DNA from: Trebonia sp963773105
Lineage (GTDB): Bacteria > Actinomycetota > Actinomycetes > Streptosporangiales > Streptosporangiaceae
NCBI GenBank assembly: GCA_963773105.1
Contig: CAVZAA010000003.1
Location: forward strand, 1,550,001-1,614,000
DNA: 64,000 nucleotides
Direction: 5' to 3'
Within the stretch, counting starts at the first letter, position 1, and each line of letters opens with the position of its first letter. A program made the translations under genes and the position numbers. Of the stretch, positions 1 to 8,776 are shown in pieces. Below the pieces are notes generated by a model, which saw only the letters and a program-made list of their open reading frames with translations, did not search any database and was not told the origin of the DNA.

Positions 1-425
1 TCGTTGATGATCGAACCGCCGCTGCCCTGCTCAATCATCAGCCGCGCGCCGTGCTTGGTGCCGAGAAACGCGCCGCGGCTGATGACGCCGAAGGTGCGGT
101 CCCAGTCGGCGGCGTCGAGGTCCGTCAGCGGGCCGTAGGCGCCGCCGAGGCCGGCGTTGTTGAACACCACGTCGAGTCGGCCGAACGATTCGGCCGCCGC
201 TGCGACCAGCGCCGCGACGTCGGCCTCGACCGAGACGTCGGCCGGGAGGTAGCGCAGCCGGGCGGCATCCCCGACCTGCGCGACCAGTGCCTCGCTGGCG
301 GATTCGTTCAGGTCGCCGAACACCACCCGGGCGCCGGCCTCGAGGAAACGCAGCACCGTGGCGCGGCCGATACCGCTCGCTCCCCCGGTCACCATCGCGA
401 CCCGGCCGGCCAGCGTCGCCGTCAC
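1..425 (-). CDS. SDR oxidoreductase, N-terminal part (runs off left edge)
   Basis: Short-chain dehydrogenase/reductase. Read on the minus strand from a GTG at 425, it begins VTATLAGRVAMVTGGASGIG, so the TGxxxGIG cofactor loop is at residues 14-21 and the structural NNAG motif near residue 91. An acidic residue after strand 2 (GDLNES) suggests NAD(H) preference. The catalytic Tyr/Lys lie beyond the window. GTG overlaps the TGA of the upstream SDR as GTGA (422-425), so the two are probably translationally coupled and act in the same pathway. Substrate unknown. Confidence 0.9.
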   Translation of the reverse strand, partial: MTATLAGRVAMVTGGASGIGRATVLRFLEAGARVVFGDLNESASEALVAQVGDAARLRYLPADVSVEADVAALVAAAAESFGRLDVVFNNAGLGGAYGPLTDLDAADWDRTFGVISRGAFLGTKHGARLMIEQGSGGSIIN

Positions 426-1231
426 GCGCGCACCTGCTCTCCCTGGCTGCGGCCGTCGTGCGCCAGCAGCGGCGGCTGGCCGCCGACCACGCGCCAGAGC
501 CGGCCGCCGACCTCGGCGCCGTCCCGCTGCACGAGTTCGGCCAGCGCGTCGCCCGCGACCTGCGGCGAGTGGGCCGTGTCGATGTCGATGTCCCAGCCCG
601 GATGGGTTGCCGCCTGCTCGGCGACCTCCGTGCGCACGTAGCCCGGGTCGACCGCGAACACTGCTATCCCGTCGGGCCGCAGGTCGCGGGCGAGGGCGAC
701 GGTGAGGCGGTTGAGCGCGGCCTTCGTCGCTCCGTAGGCGATACCGGGCACGTCTCCTTCGACCAGGTCGCCCGCGCTGGAGGTGACATTCAGGATGACG
801 CCGCCGCCGTTCGCGCGCATCGCGGGCACCAGCGCCTTGCTCAGCGCCAGCGGCGCGGTGACGTTGACGGTCAGCTGGCGCTGCCAGTTGACGAGGGAAA
901 GCTCATTCAGTGAATGAAATGTCGCCTTCCCGAGGAACGCGGCGTTGTTCACCAGGACGTCGACGCGCCCCTGCCAGCCCAGCGCGGTCTCGGCGAGCTG
1001 GGCGACGCTGTCCGGATCGCCGAGATCGCAGGCGACCGGCAGCGCATCGGCGCCCGCCGCGCGCAGGGCCTGCACCGTCTCGTCCAGGCTGCCGGGGATC
1101 TGTCCCCCGGGCTTGAGCGTCCGGGCCGCCACGATCACGGCCGCCCCGCGGCGTCCGAGGGCCAGCGCCGTGGCCCGGCCAATGCCCCTGCTCGCACCGG
1201 TGACGAGTGCGACGTGCCCTGCGAGCTCCAT
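422..1231 (-). CDS. SDR family oxidoreductase
   Basis: NAD(P)-dependent dehydrogenase of 269 aa, normal for a classical SDR. The cofactor loop TGASRGIG is at residues 10-17, NNAA near residue 95, and YGATK supplies the catalytic Tyr and Lys near residue 170. An Arg after strand 2 (AARTLK) hints at NADPH. I chose ATG 1231 because it sits just before the first beta strand; an upstream in-frame extension has no SDR homology. The gene lies 41 bp downstream of the Baeyer-Villiger monooxygenase and overlaps the next SDR by 4 bp, so it is in the same leftward operon. It probably oxidises an alcohol or reduces a ketone of the operon's substrate. Confidence 0.9.
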   Translation of the reverse strand: MELAGHVALVTGASRGIGRATALALGRRGAAVIVAARTLKPGGQIPGSLDETVQALRAAGADALPVACDLGDPDSVAQLAETALGWQGRVDVLVNNAAFLGKATFHSLNELSLVNWQRQLTVNVTAPLALSKALVPAMRANGGGVILNVTSSAGDLVEGDVPGIAYGATKAALNRLTVALARDLRPDGIAVFAVDPGYVRTEVAEQAATHPGWDIDIDTAHSPQVAGDALAELVQRDGAEVGGRLWRVVGGQPPLLAHDGRSQGEQVRA

Positions 1232-1272
1232 GCTGCGGCGGCCTTCCCTGAGATCTGATGTGCTGCCGGGCT

Positions 1273-3225
1273 TCAGGTCACGATCAGGTCGTCGAAGTCG
1301 GGCCGGCGCAGCCGGTGCCACATCTCATTTCCGGGGAACGGGCAGTTCACGGCGGAGCGGCCCTGTGCGTTGGTGTAGTAGCTGCTCGCCCGCGGATCCT
1401 TGTAGATCTTGTAGGTCTCGCGCTCGTCGAGCTCGCCGTTGTAGCGCCAGTAGGCCCGCTCGGTCACGTCGACCGAGCTCTTCCCGGTGACGATCAGCTC
1501 CTGGATGCAGGCGAGCAGCCAGCGGGCGACCATCTCCTGATGGTTGACCACGCCCAGGCCGCCGTAGGGGTTCATGTTCGGGCCGTAGATCATGAACAGG
1601 TTCGGGAATCCCGGCACCATCGCGCCGAGGTAGGCGCGCGGACCGTCCTCGGACCACAGGTCCTGCACCGACCGGCCGCCGCGGCCGATGACCTCCATCG
1701 GCCACAGGCACTCATTCGCCCGGAACCCGGTGGCGTAGACGAGCACGTCCACCTGGTGGTCGCCGCCGTCCCTGGTGCGGACGCCGGCGGGCGTGATCCG
1801 CTCGATCCCCTCGGTGACCAGCTCAACGTTGTCGCGCATGATCGCGTCGTACAGGTTGTAGTCGGAGTCGACTTGCACCGGCCGGGCCGACATGGGCGGG
1901 TGCGGCGGGATCATCTTCTCGATCAGCTCCGGCCTGCTGGCCAGCTTCTTGTTGATGAACGCGACACGCTCGTCGCGGATCATCTTGTTGACCGCGCTGC
2001 GGGCGTGCGGGTCGACGAAGTCCGGGTCGATTTCCCTGGTCGGCCCCGACAGGTAGGGCCCGAGCAGCCAGTTCGTCCGGAACCGCATGAAGTTCGCGTG
2101 GTACGGGAAGTTCCGGTCCAGCCAGGTCATCTGGGGGGCGAACGGTTTGAGGTACCCGTCGTGCTCGAACAGCCACTGGGGCGTCCGCTGGAACACCGTC
2201 ACGGTGGCGGCCAGCTTCGCGAGCTCGGGTACCAGCTGGATGCCGGAGCATCCGGTCCCGATCACCCCGACCGACTTGTCGCCCAGCTCAAGGCCCTGCG
2301 GCCAGCGGGCGGTGTGGAAGGCCGGCCCGGCGAAGTCGTCCATGCCCGCGATGCCGGGCAGGCTCGGCCGCGAAAGCAGACCCACGGCGGTGACGACGAT
2401 GCTGGCCCGGTAGGCCCGCTCCCCGTCGGGGCCCTTGGCGGCAATTTCCCACGTCGCCGTGTCCTCGTGCCACGTCATGGTCGTCACTTCGGTGTCGAAC
2501 ACGATGTGCTCGCGGACCGCGTAGGTGTCCGCCACCCAGTTGAAGTAGCGCTCGTTCTCCGCCTGTGAGCACCACGGCGCGGAGCAGTCGAACCCCGCGC
2601 CGAGGATGTGCGTGTAGGCGCGGCTGGGCGAGTCGACCCGCGCGCCCGGGTAGCGGTTCTCGTGCCAGGTCCCGCCGACGCCGGAGTTCTTCTCAAGCAC
2701 CGTGACGTCCAGGCCCGCGTGCATGAGCTGCGCCGCCGCGTTCAGGCCGCCCATGCCGGCGCCGACCACGATCGCGCCGAACTTCCCCAGCACCTCCGGG
2801 GGCGGCGGCTCGTCCCAGGTCAGTCCGCGCGCCCAGGGGTCCAGGGCGAGCTCTTCAACCCACAGTTCGACATCGTGGGCCGGGAGCTGGTCCACGCCTC
2901 CGGATAGCGCCAGGCTCTGCGGAATCCGGTCGGCCAGCCCGATCCCGACCGGCCCGGCCCCGGAGTCGCGGTAGGACTTCAGGAACTGGGCCGCCTTCGC
3001 CCGCAGCAACGCCACATCGGCCGGATCGGTGAGCCCGGTCGCGAGATTCCCGCCGGTGTACCCCTGAACGGAACCGATCTTCGTGGCCGCCACGCCTTCG
3101 TCGCCCGTCAGCTGATACAGCAGCCCGCGCAGTGCCATCGGGTCCGCGTAGTTCACCGCGTCGTCGATCTGCTGGTCGGTGGCATCGAGCAACTCGGTAC
3201 GTACTGATTCCTGCGCAGCGCTCAT
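1273..3225 (-). CDS. Baeyer-Villiger-type FAD/NADPH monooxygenase
   Basis: 650-aa flavoprotein of the family that inserts oxygen next to a ketone to give an ester or lactone. The FAD loop GAGMGGLNAA follows an N-terminal extension of about 150 residues. The family fingerprint FAGPAFHTARWP fits F-x-G-x3-H-x3-W-P, and a second Rossmann loop GTGCSGIQ binds NADPH. The long N-terminal extension resembles the longer actinobacterial members rather than the roughly 540-aa cyclohexanone type. ATG 3225 has AAAGGGAAG upstream. It is second in the leftward operon (SDR, BVMO, SDR, SDR), so ketone formation by an SDR followed by oxygen insertion is a natural order. Substrate not deducible. Confidence 0.93.
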   Translation of the reverse strand: MSAAQESVRTELLDATDQQIDDAVNYADPMALRGLLYQLTGDEGVAATKIGSVQGYTGGNLATGLTDPADVALLRAKAAQFLKSYRDSGAGPVGIGLADRIPQSLALSGGVDQLPAHDVELWVEELALDPWARGLTWDEPPPPEVLGKFGAIVVGAGMGGLNAAAQLMHAGLDVTVLEKNSGVGGTWHENRYPGARVDSPSRAYTHILGAGFDCSAPWCSQAENERYFNWVADTYAVREHIVFDTEVTTMTWHEDTATWEIAAKGPDGERAYRASIVVTAVGLLSRPSLPGIAGMDDFAGPAFHTARWPQGLELGDKSVGVIGTGCSGIQLVPELAKLAATVTVFQRTPQWLFEHDGYLKPFAPQMTWLDRNFPYHANFMRFRTNWLLGPYLSGPTREIDPDFVDPHARSAVNKMIRDERVAFINKKLASRPELIEKMIPPHPPMSARPVQVDSDYNLYDAIMRDNVELVTEGIERITPAGVRTRDGGDHQVDVLVYATGFRANECLWPMEVIGRGGRSVQDLWSEDGPRAYLGAMVPGFPNLFMIYGPNMNPYGGLGVVNHQEMVARWLLACIQELIVTGKSSVDVTERAYWRYNGELDERETYKIYKDPRASSYYTNAQGRSAVNCPFPGNEMWHRLRRPDFDDLIVT

Positions 3226-3301
3226 GTCCGTGCTGTCACTTCCCTTTCGATGACCGTCTGCCTGCGAGCAAGTCGTGGCTGCCCACGTCATTGCGCCCAG
3301 G

Positions 3302-4144
3302 TCAGAGCGGAGGCTCCAGCTCGGCCCGCAGATGCGGCGCCATGATCAGTGGGGTCACCGTCATCACCCCGCCGTCGACCGGGAGGACAGCACCGGTGAT
3401 CCAGCGGGCTTCGTCGCTGGCGAGGAACGCGGCCGCCCAGCCGACGTCCCAGCCGTCGCCATTCGTCCCGAGCGGCCCCGAGGCCGCGGCCATCCGCTGG
3501 CGGTACTCCGACTGCGGTGAGACGCCGGTGACCGAGAACAGCAGGGGCGTCGTGATGTGACCGGGCGCGATGGCGTTCACCCGGATTCCGTCACGGCCGT
3601 GCGAGTACGCCATGTCGACCGTCAGCGCGTTGACGCCGCCCTTCGCCGCCGCGTAGGCGACGTAGTTGCCGCCGCGCGCTCCTGTGATCGAGCTGATGTT
3701 CACAATTGAGCCTGAGTGCTGTGCGGCCATCACCGGAACGGCGCTCTTGCTGGCGAGGAACGTCGTCTTCAGGCTCAGGCTCAGCACCCGGTCCCAGGTT
3801 TCCTCGTTGGTGTCTACCACGTTCCCGGCGTGCGCGACCCCGATGTTGTTCACCAGGATGTCCACCGTGCCGAAGGCGTCGACCGCGGCCCGCACCATGG
3901 CGTCGCAGTCGGCCGCCTTGGTCATGTCACCCACGAAGACGGCCGCGGTGCCGCCGTCCTTCTCGATGAGGGCCCGGGTCTCCTCGGCCCGCTCGCCGAT
4001 CACATCGGCCAGCAGCACGCTGGCCCCCTCCCGGGCCAGCACGATGGCGCAGGCGCGGCCGGTGGCCATGCCGGGCCCCGGCGTGGAACCGGCCCCGGTC
4101 ACGATCGCGACCTTGCCCGCAACGCATCCCTGACGATCGCTCAT
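3302..4144 (-). CDS. SDR family oxidoreductase
   Basis: 280-aa short-chain dehydrogenase. The cofactor loop is present but stretched (TGAGSTPGPGMATG), NNIG follows strand 4, and YAAAK gives the catalytic Tyr/Lys. The Asp after strand 2 (LADV) points to NAD(H). It ends with an unusual tail after PVDGGVMTV. ATG 4144 is the first gene of the leftward operon; its promoter faces the SnoaL-like gene across a 181-bp intergenic region with a weak copy of the cluster palindrome. Likely alcohol dehydrogenase step ahead of the BVMO. Confidence 0.9.
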   Translation of the reverse strand: MSDRQGCVAGKVAIVTGAGSTPGPGMATGRACAIVLAREGASVLLADVIGERAEETRALIEKDGGTAAVFVGDMTKAADCDAMVRAAVDAFGTVDILVNNIGVAHAGNVVDTNEETWDRVLSLSLKTTFLASKSAVPVMAAQHSGSIVNISSITGARGGNYVAYAAAKGGVNALTVDMAYSHGRDGIRVNAIAPGHITTPLLFSVTGVSPQSEYRQRMAAASGPLGTNGDGWDVGWAAAFLASDEARWITGAVLPVDGGVMTVTPLIMAPHLRAELEPPL

Positions 4145-4226
4145 GACCCTCCCGGAGATCGGCCGCTCTGCCGCACGCAGGATAACTGCCGCACGCATGC
4201 AGAATAACCCGGGAAAGGCCTCTGAT

Positions 4227-4248
4227 GTAAGTAATCACCCACTCACAA
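4227..4248. promoter_or_regulatory. weak copy of the cluster operator
   Basis: On the minus strand GTGAGTGGGTGATTACTTAC resembles the palindrome at 9484-9505 (half-sites GTGAG and TTACTT). It sits in the divergent promoter between the SDR (start 4144) and the SnoaL-like gene (start 4326). The match is imperfect; the call rests on its position and on the other copies. Confidence 0.4.
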
Positions 4249-4325
4249 TTTTGCCGTATTCTCTTGCGCGGGACCGGCAGGCCGGCAGAAGATACCGACA
4301 CGGCGAGTCAGCAGGAGGTGCTCCG

Positions 4326-4703
4326 ATGAACGCGGTACTTCGCTTCGTCGACGCAGTGAACCAAGGGGACGTGGACGGCGTCGAGGCCGCTTTCCACGCC
4401 GACTTCGAGATGATCGTTCCGCAGCATCCCGCGCGCGGCTTCAAGGGCCGTGACCAGGAGATCAAGAACATGCGCGGGCTGATGACCGACCATCCGGACG
4501 GCCGCATCGAGGTGCGCCGCATCGTCGAGCACGGCAACGAGGTCTGGGTGCAGAACAGGTACACCTCGGCCGGCCTCGAGATGGAAGCCGTGGTCATCTA
4601 CGAGATCGACCCGGCCAGCGACACGATCCTGGTCGGGCACTATTACTCCGAGAAGGTCGATCGCGACAGCCCGGAGATCAACGCCTGGATGGAAGCCCTC
4701 TAA
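4326..4703 (+). CDS. SnoaL-like / NTF2-fold protein
   Basis: 125-aa protein with the NTF2/SnoaL pattern: an N-terminal helix (VLRFVDAVNQGDVDGVEAAF), then FKGRDQEIKN and a C-terminal sheet ending in GHYYSEK. The family includes small isomerases, cyclases and hydratases; many catabolic members have no assigned reaction. AGGAGGTG at 4313-4320 is a strong ribosome site 5 nt before ATG 4326, which fixes the start. The P450 begins 26 bp after the stop, so the two are probably cotranscribed. Confidence 0.8.
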   Translation: MNAVLRFVDAVNQGDVDGVEAAFHADFEMIVPQHPARGFKGRDQEIKNMRGLMTDHPDGRIEVRRIVEHGNEVWVQNRYTSAGLEMEAVVIYEIDPASDTILVGHYYSEKVDRDSPEINAWMEAL

Positions 4704-4729
4704 GCCCGCGTCCTTGGATTGGAGCCGGG

Positions 4730-5941
4730 ATGGCCCCTTCGATGCCGACGACTCACGGGTTTGATCCCTTCGACCCGGAACAAGGGACTCGGCACCACGA
4801 GGCGATGGCGGAGCTGCGCGCCACCTGTCCGGTCGCCCGGCTCGGCTCCGGAATGCTCGTCGTGCCCCGCTATGCGGACGTCAAGTCCATGCTCAGCGAC
4901 CCGCAGATGTCGAATGCGAACGCCGCCAGGGCGCCGGGCATCGACGTCCCCGAGCAGGACCGGTTCTTCTTCTTCGAATACGATCCGCCGCTGCATGTCC
5001 CGCTGCGGCGGCTGCTGCGCGACCTGCTCTCCCGGCAGCGGGCCGAGGCGGCCACCCCCGAGGTGCGCGCGCTCATCACCGAGTTGCTCACCCCGCTGCT
5101 CGAGGCCGGTGGCGGCGAAGTGGTGGAGGACTTCACCGCGCCGTTCGCCGGACGGCTGATGATGCGGCTGGCCGGGTTCCCCGAGGCCGACGCGCCGCGC
5201 TGGCGTCACTGGGTCAGGGACATGATCCGCTCGGGCTTCTCGTTCACCAACCGGAACGACCGCGGCACCGGCTTCGAGCAGTGCTATCCCGACCTGCTCG
5301 ACTATCTCGACGGGCAGATCGATGACCGGGCCCGGTCCGCCGAACGCCCCGCCGACGCGCTCAGCCGGGTGGTCACCGCCGAGCTCGACGGCCAGCCGCT
5401 ATCGCGGACGCTGCAGCGGATGATCCTGGTCAGCATCCCGACGGCGGGCGGCAATACGATGGGCAACTTCATCAACAACACGCTGCTCACCCTGGCCACC
5501 GATCCGGCGCTGGTCGAGGTCCTGCGCGGGGACCGGACCCGGGTCCCTGACGCCGTCGAGGAGTCGCTGCGCCGCGACTCGCCGAGCATGTTCATCTCGC
5601 GGATCTGCCGCCAGCCGGCCGAGATCCACCAGACCAGCCTCGCTCCGGGCGAGAAGGTCCTGCTCGGGCTGGCCTCGGCCAACCGCGACGAGACCGTCTA
5701 CGCCGACCCGGAGGCTTTCCGCCTCGACCGGGACGGCCAGCCTCCGCACGTCGCGTTCGGCTGGGGCACGCACACCTGCGTCGGCGCGCACATCGTCCGC
5801 CACGCCGGCGCCACCCTCCTGGACACGCTGCTTGACCTGGTGGCGACCATCGAACTGGAACCTGGGACAACGCCGCGCCCCTACCTGTCGCCGCAGGGCA
5901 ACGGGCTGGACGAGCTCCGGCTTCGGCTCACGCGAGCTTAG
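4730..5941 (+). CDS. cytochrome P450
   Basis: 403-aa soluble bacterial P450. The heme loop FGWGTHTCVG supplies the thiolate Cys, EESLRR is the ExxR helix K, and the I helix reads TAGGNT where AG(D/E)T is usual, so the acidic proton-relay residue is replaced by Gly/Asn. GGAG at 4721 precedes ATG 4730; a second ATG at 4742 is possible. Electrons probably come from the 3Fe-4S ferredoxin at 9559. Probable role: hydroxylation in the same pathway as the neighbouring SDR/BVMO operon. Confidence 0.92.
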   Translation: MAPSMPTTHGFDPFDPEQGTRHHEAMAELRATCPVARLGSGMLVVPRYADVKSMLSDPQMSNANAARAPGIDVPEQDRFFFFEYDPPLHVPLRRLLRDLLSRQRAEAATPEVRALITELLTPLLEAGGGEVVEDFTAPFAGRLMMRLAGFPEADAPRWRHWVRDMIRSGFSFTNRNDRGTGFEQCYPDLLDYLDGQIDDRARSAERPADALSRVVTAELDGQPLSRTLQRMILVSIPTAGGNTMGNFINNTLLTLATDPALVEVLRGDRTRVPDAVEESLRRDSPSMFISRICRQPAEIHQTSLAPGEKVLLGLASANRDETVYADPEAFRLDRDGQPPHVAFGWGTHTCVGAHIVRHAGATLLDTLLDLVATIELEPGTTPRPYLSPQGNGLDELRLRLTRA

Positions 5942-6245
5942 GAGGCCACTGGGCCGGCGACCTGATGTTCGTCCCGGCCGGAGGATCCAGATCGCTGACG
6001 GGGGAACACCCGGTCCGTTCGGAACGATTGGATTTTCTAGCGCCGCGAGACGGTCAGCGGGGCGCCGATGCCCCGCCTCGGTACCGCCTGTCCTGACTCC
6101 AGCTCTTGCTGAAGTACCGGCGGGGCGGCTGCGGCGGCGGCCCGAGACGGCGCAGTATCCAGACGCGAAACGGGTGGCGCTGCGCGCCAGCCGTTGCCCG
6201 ACTCGCGCCGGAGATGCCTGTCAGTCCCATGAGATCGATCATAGC

Positions 6246-6265
6246 AAAGTGAGCGCCCACTCTTT
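6246..6265. promoter_or_regulatory. cluster operator copy, orphan position
   Basis: AAAGTGAGCGCCCACTCTTT is a near-perfect palindrome of the same design as the copies at 8732, 9484 and 15621, immediately followed by another AGTGAGCG half-site. It has no intact gene downstream on either side. Confidence 0.65.
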
Positions 6266-6281
6266 AGTGAGCGACCCGGGT

Positions 6282-6307
6282 GGTGCGCCGCCCGGAAGCG
6301 GCGCACC
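6282..6307. terminator. hairpin terminator for solute-binding protein gene
   Basis: GGTGCGCCGC (6282-6291) pairs perfectly with GCGGCGCACC (6298-6307) around a 6-nt loop, 12 bp past the stop of the minus-strand gene. There is no T tract, as is common in high-GC actinomycetes. Confidence 0.65.
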
Positions 6308-6318
6308 CCCGAATCTGG

Positions 6319-7596
6319 TTAGCTGCTCTTCTGGCAGGTGAGGCCGCCGACCTGGCTGGCCACGCCGTTCTGCACCCGACCGACGAACCAGCAGTCAACC
6401 GGGTGCGGCTTGCCCGCGGTGAAGTTCAGCGCCGGGGAAATCCCGCCCAGGGTCTCGTTGGAGACCTTGTCCAGGCCGGAGGTGACCACCGACGGCGTGA
6501 TCGGCTCGGAGGAGGTGACCCCCGAGTTCTTGACCGCCTGGGCGAGCAGCAGGCCGGCCGTCCAGCCCTGGACCGCGAACTCGCTCCAGATGTTGCTGTT
6601 GCTGGTGAGGCCCGGCGAGTACTTGCCCAGGACGGCGTTCATCGCTGTGATGGACGGGGCGGAGGAGAAGTAGGGCAGGATCGGGTAGGACGACCACAGG
6701 TGGTTCTTCAGCCCCGGCACGGCCAGCGCCAGGTTCTGGAACCCGGTGCCCTCGGTGACGAAAATCGGGTCATAGCTCTGCTGGTTGCAGTCACTGGCCA
6801 CCCGGTCGATCACCGTGATCGAGTCGCCGATGAAGATCGCCTTCACCCCGGCCTGCTTGGCCGCCAGGCACTGGGCGGTGTAGTTGGGCGCGGTGGCCGC
6901 GATCGATGCGCTGTAGACCACCGGCACCCCTACCGACTGGCCCGCCGCCTTGATCAGCGGCACGCTCGCCTGGCACTGCGCGCTCTCGGCGCAGTAGAAG
7001 TCGGCCAGGCTGGTCGCGCCGGCCTGCTTCGCCGTCGCCGCCACCGAGTAGGTAATCGAGTCGTTGGTCTGCCCGGACGGGTACCAGTTCGGATCCGTGT
7101 AGTAGGCCTCGACGCTGAAGTTACCGCCGACCACCGGAATGTTCGCCGTGGAGGCCGCCTTCTGCCACACCTCGTCGAGAATGTCCAGGTCGATGATCGC
7201 GGCCGGCTTGGCCGCGATGACCGCCTGGGCGTCGGTCAGGGCCGAGCCCGGGACGCTTCCGTTGTCCTTCTCCATCAGCGTGACCGGGTGCCCATTGAGG
7301 CCGCCGGCCGCGTTGACCGACTTCGCCCAGTCCTGGACGACCGTGTAGGCCTGGGAGACCGTGGTGCCGAACGGGCCAGAACACGAGCAGACGACCCCGA
7401 TCGTGACCGGCGACCCCGAGGCCGCCGCGGCCGTGGCCGTGGCCGTGGCGCTGCTACTGGAGCTGGCGGGCGTACTGGCTGCCGCGCTCGCCGGAGCTGA
7501 ACTGCTGCTGCTGCTGCTCGACGAGCATGCGCCGACCGAGACCAAGGCAGTGAGAACCGCGGCGGTGACCGCCACGGACTTGAGGCGTAGAACCAT
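6319..7596 (-). CDS. ABC transporter solute-binding lipoprotein (branched-chain amino acid/aromatic type)
   Basis: 425-aa extracytoplasmic receptor. The signal peptide ends in a lipobox (VSVGAC, residues 20-25), then comes a Ser/Ala-rich linker (residues 26-65) before a type I periplasmic-binding fold that opens VTIGVVCSCSGPFGTTV. Proteins of this family bind amino acids, amides or aromatic/hydrophobic acids and feed an ABC importer; no permease or ATPase gene is adjacent, so it works with a distant transporter. ATG 7596 is directly before the signal peptide. An operator-like site at 7691-7707 suggests coregulation with the cluster, which would make the ligand the pathway's substrate or a relative. 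Confidence 0.9.
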   Translation of the reverse strand: MVLRLKSVAVTAAVLTALVSVGACSSSSSSSSSAPASAAASTPASSSSSATATATAAAASGSPVTIGVVCSCSGPFGTTVSQAYTVVQDWAKSVNAAGGLNGHPVTLMEKDNGSVPGSALTDAQAVIAAKPAAIIDLDILDEVWQKAASTANIPVVGGNFSVEAYYTDPNWYPSGQTNDSITYSVAATAKQAGATSLADFYCAESAQCQASVPLIKAAGQSVGVPVVYSASIAATAPNYTAQCLAAKQAGVKAIFIGDSITVIDRVASDCNQQSYDPIFVTEGTGFQNLALAVPGLKNHLWSSYPILPYFSSAPSITAMNAVLGKYSPGLTSNSNIWSEFAVQGWTAGLLLAQAVKNSGVTSSEPITPSVVTSGLDKVSNETLGGISPALNFTAGKPHPVDCWFVGRVQNGVASQVGGLTCQKSS

Positions 7597-7690
7597 CTAG
7601 TTCTTCCTTCCTCCAGCCGTCCGCCGCCGTGACGGACGCCTTGATGACCATTGCGACAGTGACCTGCGTCTCACTGGTTCGGACCAATCT

Positions 7691-7707
7691 AGTAAATAAA
7701 CACTCAC
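7691..7707. promoter_or_regulatory. cluster operator-like site
   Basis: AGTAAATAAACACTCAC; on the minus strand GTGAGTGTTTATTTACT, with the GTGAG and TTACT half-sites of the cluster palindrome at the same spacing. It lies 95 bp upstream of the solute-binding protein start. Confidence 0.45.
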
Positions 7708-7847
7708 CCCGCAATGGCTCTCTGGTTACATGAACGCAACACTGCGTCTGTGCCATTGTTGAGTGAGCGGTTACTGCTTAGACTGATCGGTACGGACGGT
7801 CCCGGTCGTTGGCGGCCCAGGTCACCGGGCCGGCCGGGGAGGCAACG

Positions 7848-8665
7848 ATGGACAAGGAAGCTTTTCGCTCGCCGGCTGCTCGGCCATATCGAGCACCGCA
7901 CGACCGACCTCGCCGACGACGTGCTTGAGGTCGGCACGGGCAGCTACTCGCCGGAGCACCACGCGCTGGAGGTCGAGGTCCTCTTTCGCAACCAGCCGCT
8001 GGCCAACGTCTGCCGGCACCGGGGCGTGCGGGTCGCGGACGACGCCGGGCGCGCGAGGAACTTCACCTGCCCGTTTCACGCCTGGACTTACGACCTCGGC
8101 GGCCGCCTGGTCGCGGTGCCCACCGCTCGACACCTTCCTGGAGAACTACCACTTCAACTACCTGCACCGCCGGACGCTGGCCAAGTACGCGCACGGCGGC
8201 GCGGCGACCTTCGACAGCTTCGGGCCGCACCTGCGCAACCGCTCGGCCGTGCGGACGATCGACGAGCTGCGCGAGCGCCCCGAGTCGGAGTGGGGCGACG
8301 TGTCCCGGCACATCAGCCTGCAGTACGCGCTGTTCCCGAACACCAGCCTGACCTTCGATAGCCGGCATGCCGACCTGTGGCAGATCCTGCCGGTCGCGTC
8401 CGACCTGTCCGAGGTCGTGCACACCTCCTACCTGCGCCCCGGCCTGAGCGAGGGCGAGCGGGCGACGATGGCGGAAATGGCGCCGTGGATCTGCGAGACC
8501 GTGGTCGACGGCGAGGACTTCTGGGTGGCCGGCCGGACCGAGCCGGCGCTGCGCGGCGGCGTGCTCGACACCGTGGTGTTCGGGCGCAATGAGCCCGCGC
8601 CGCAGCATCTGCACCGTGGGTACGCGGCGGCCCTGGCCGCGGCCCTGGCGGCGGCCGGCGAGTGA
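7848..8665 (+). pseudogene. Rieske-type aromatic ring-hydroxylating oxygenase alpha subunit, decayed
   Basis: ATG 7848 follows GGGGAGG. The opening MDKEA continues as FARRLLGHIEHRTTDLADD only after removal of one T from the TTTT at 7862-7865. The Rieske ligands are visible (CRHRG and CPFHAW, 8012-8086), and the catalytic domain reappears in a third frame near 8120 (FLENYHFNYLH, holding the iron-binding His pattern). Two stretches are missing: about 30 residues before NVCRHRG and about 80-100 between the Rieske and catalytic domains. What remains is about 270 residues against more than 400 in the family. Certainly non-functional as read. It is a relic of an oxygenase that once belonged to this cluster. 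Confidence 0.85.
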
Positions 8666-8731
8666 CGCCGCCGCGCCTGCGCGGCGCGGGTGCGCGGGTG
8701 CGCGCCGTGCCGCTTTGCGACCGCTAACATG

Positions 8732-8749
8732 AAAGTGTGTGCGCACTCT
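8732..8749. promoter_or_regulatory. cluster operator at the TetR promoter
   Basis: AAAGTGTGTGCGCACTCT, a good palindrome 27 bp upstream of the TetR start codon. TetR regulators usually bind their own promoter, which is the main argument for assigning the whole operator set to this regulator. Confidence 0.7.
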
Positions 8750-8776
8750 GCGCGCGGAGTCCGGTAGCGAGGATAA

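Larger units (their letters stand above)
5942..6318. other. gene-free convergent gap with operator copy
   Basis: 377 bp between the 3' ends of the P450 and the solute-binding protein gene. Open frames here lack family similarity and ribosome sites. It holds an excellent copy of the cluster operator and a hairpin (separate entries). An operator between two gene ends is out of place and suggests that a leftward gene once started here and was lost. Confidence 0.6.

Noticed and set aside
1258..2568. 436-codon plus-strand ORF opposite the Baeyer-Villiger monooxygenase
   Set aside because: Antisense shadow of a high-GC gene: the minus frame has FAD and BVMO motifs, the plus frame is an Arg/His/Pro-rich sequence without family features.
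7434..7460. GCCGTG repeats as a regulatory microsatellite
   Set aside because: They lie within the Ala/Thr-Ser linker coding part of the lipoprotein and reflect low-complexity protein sequence.
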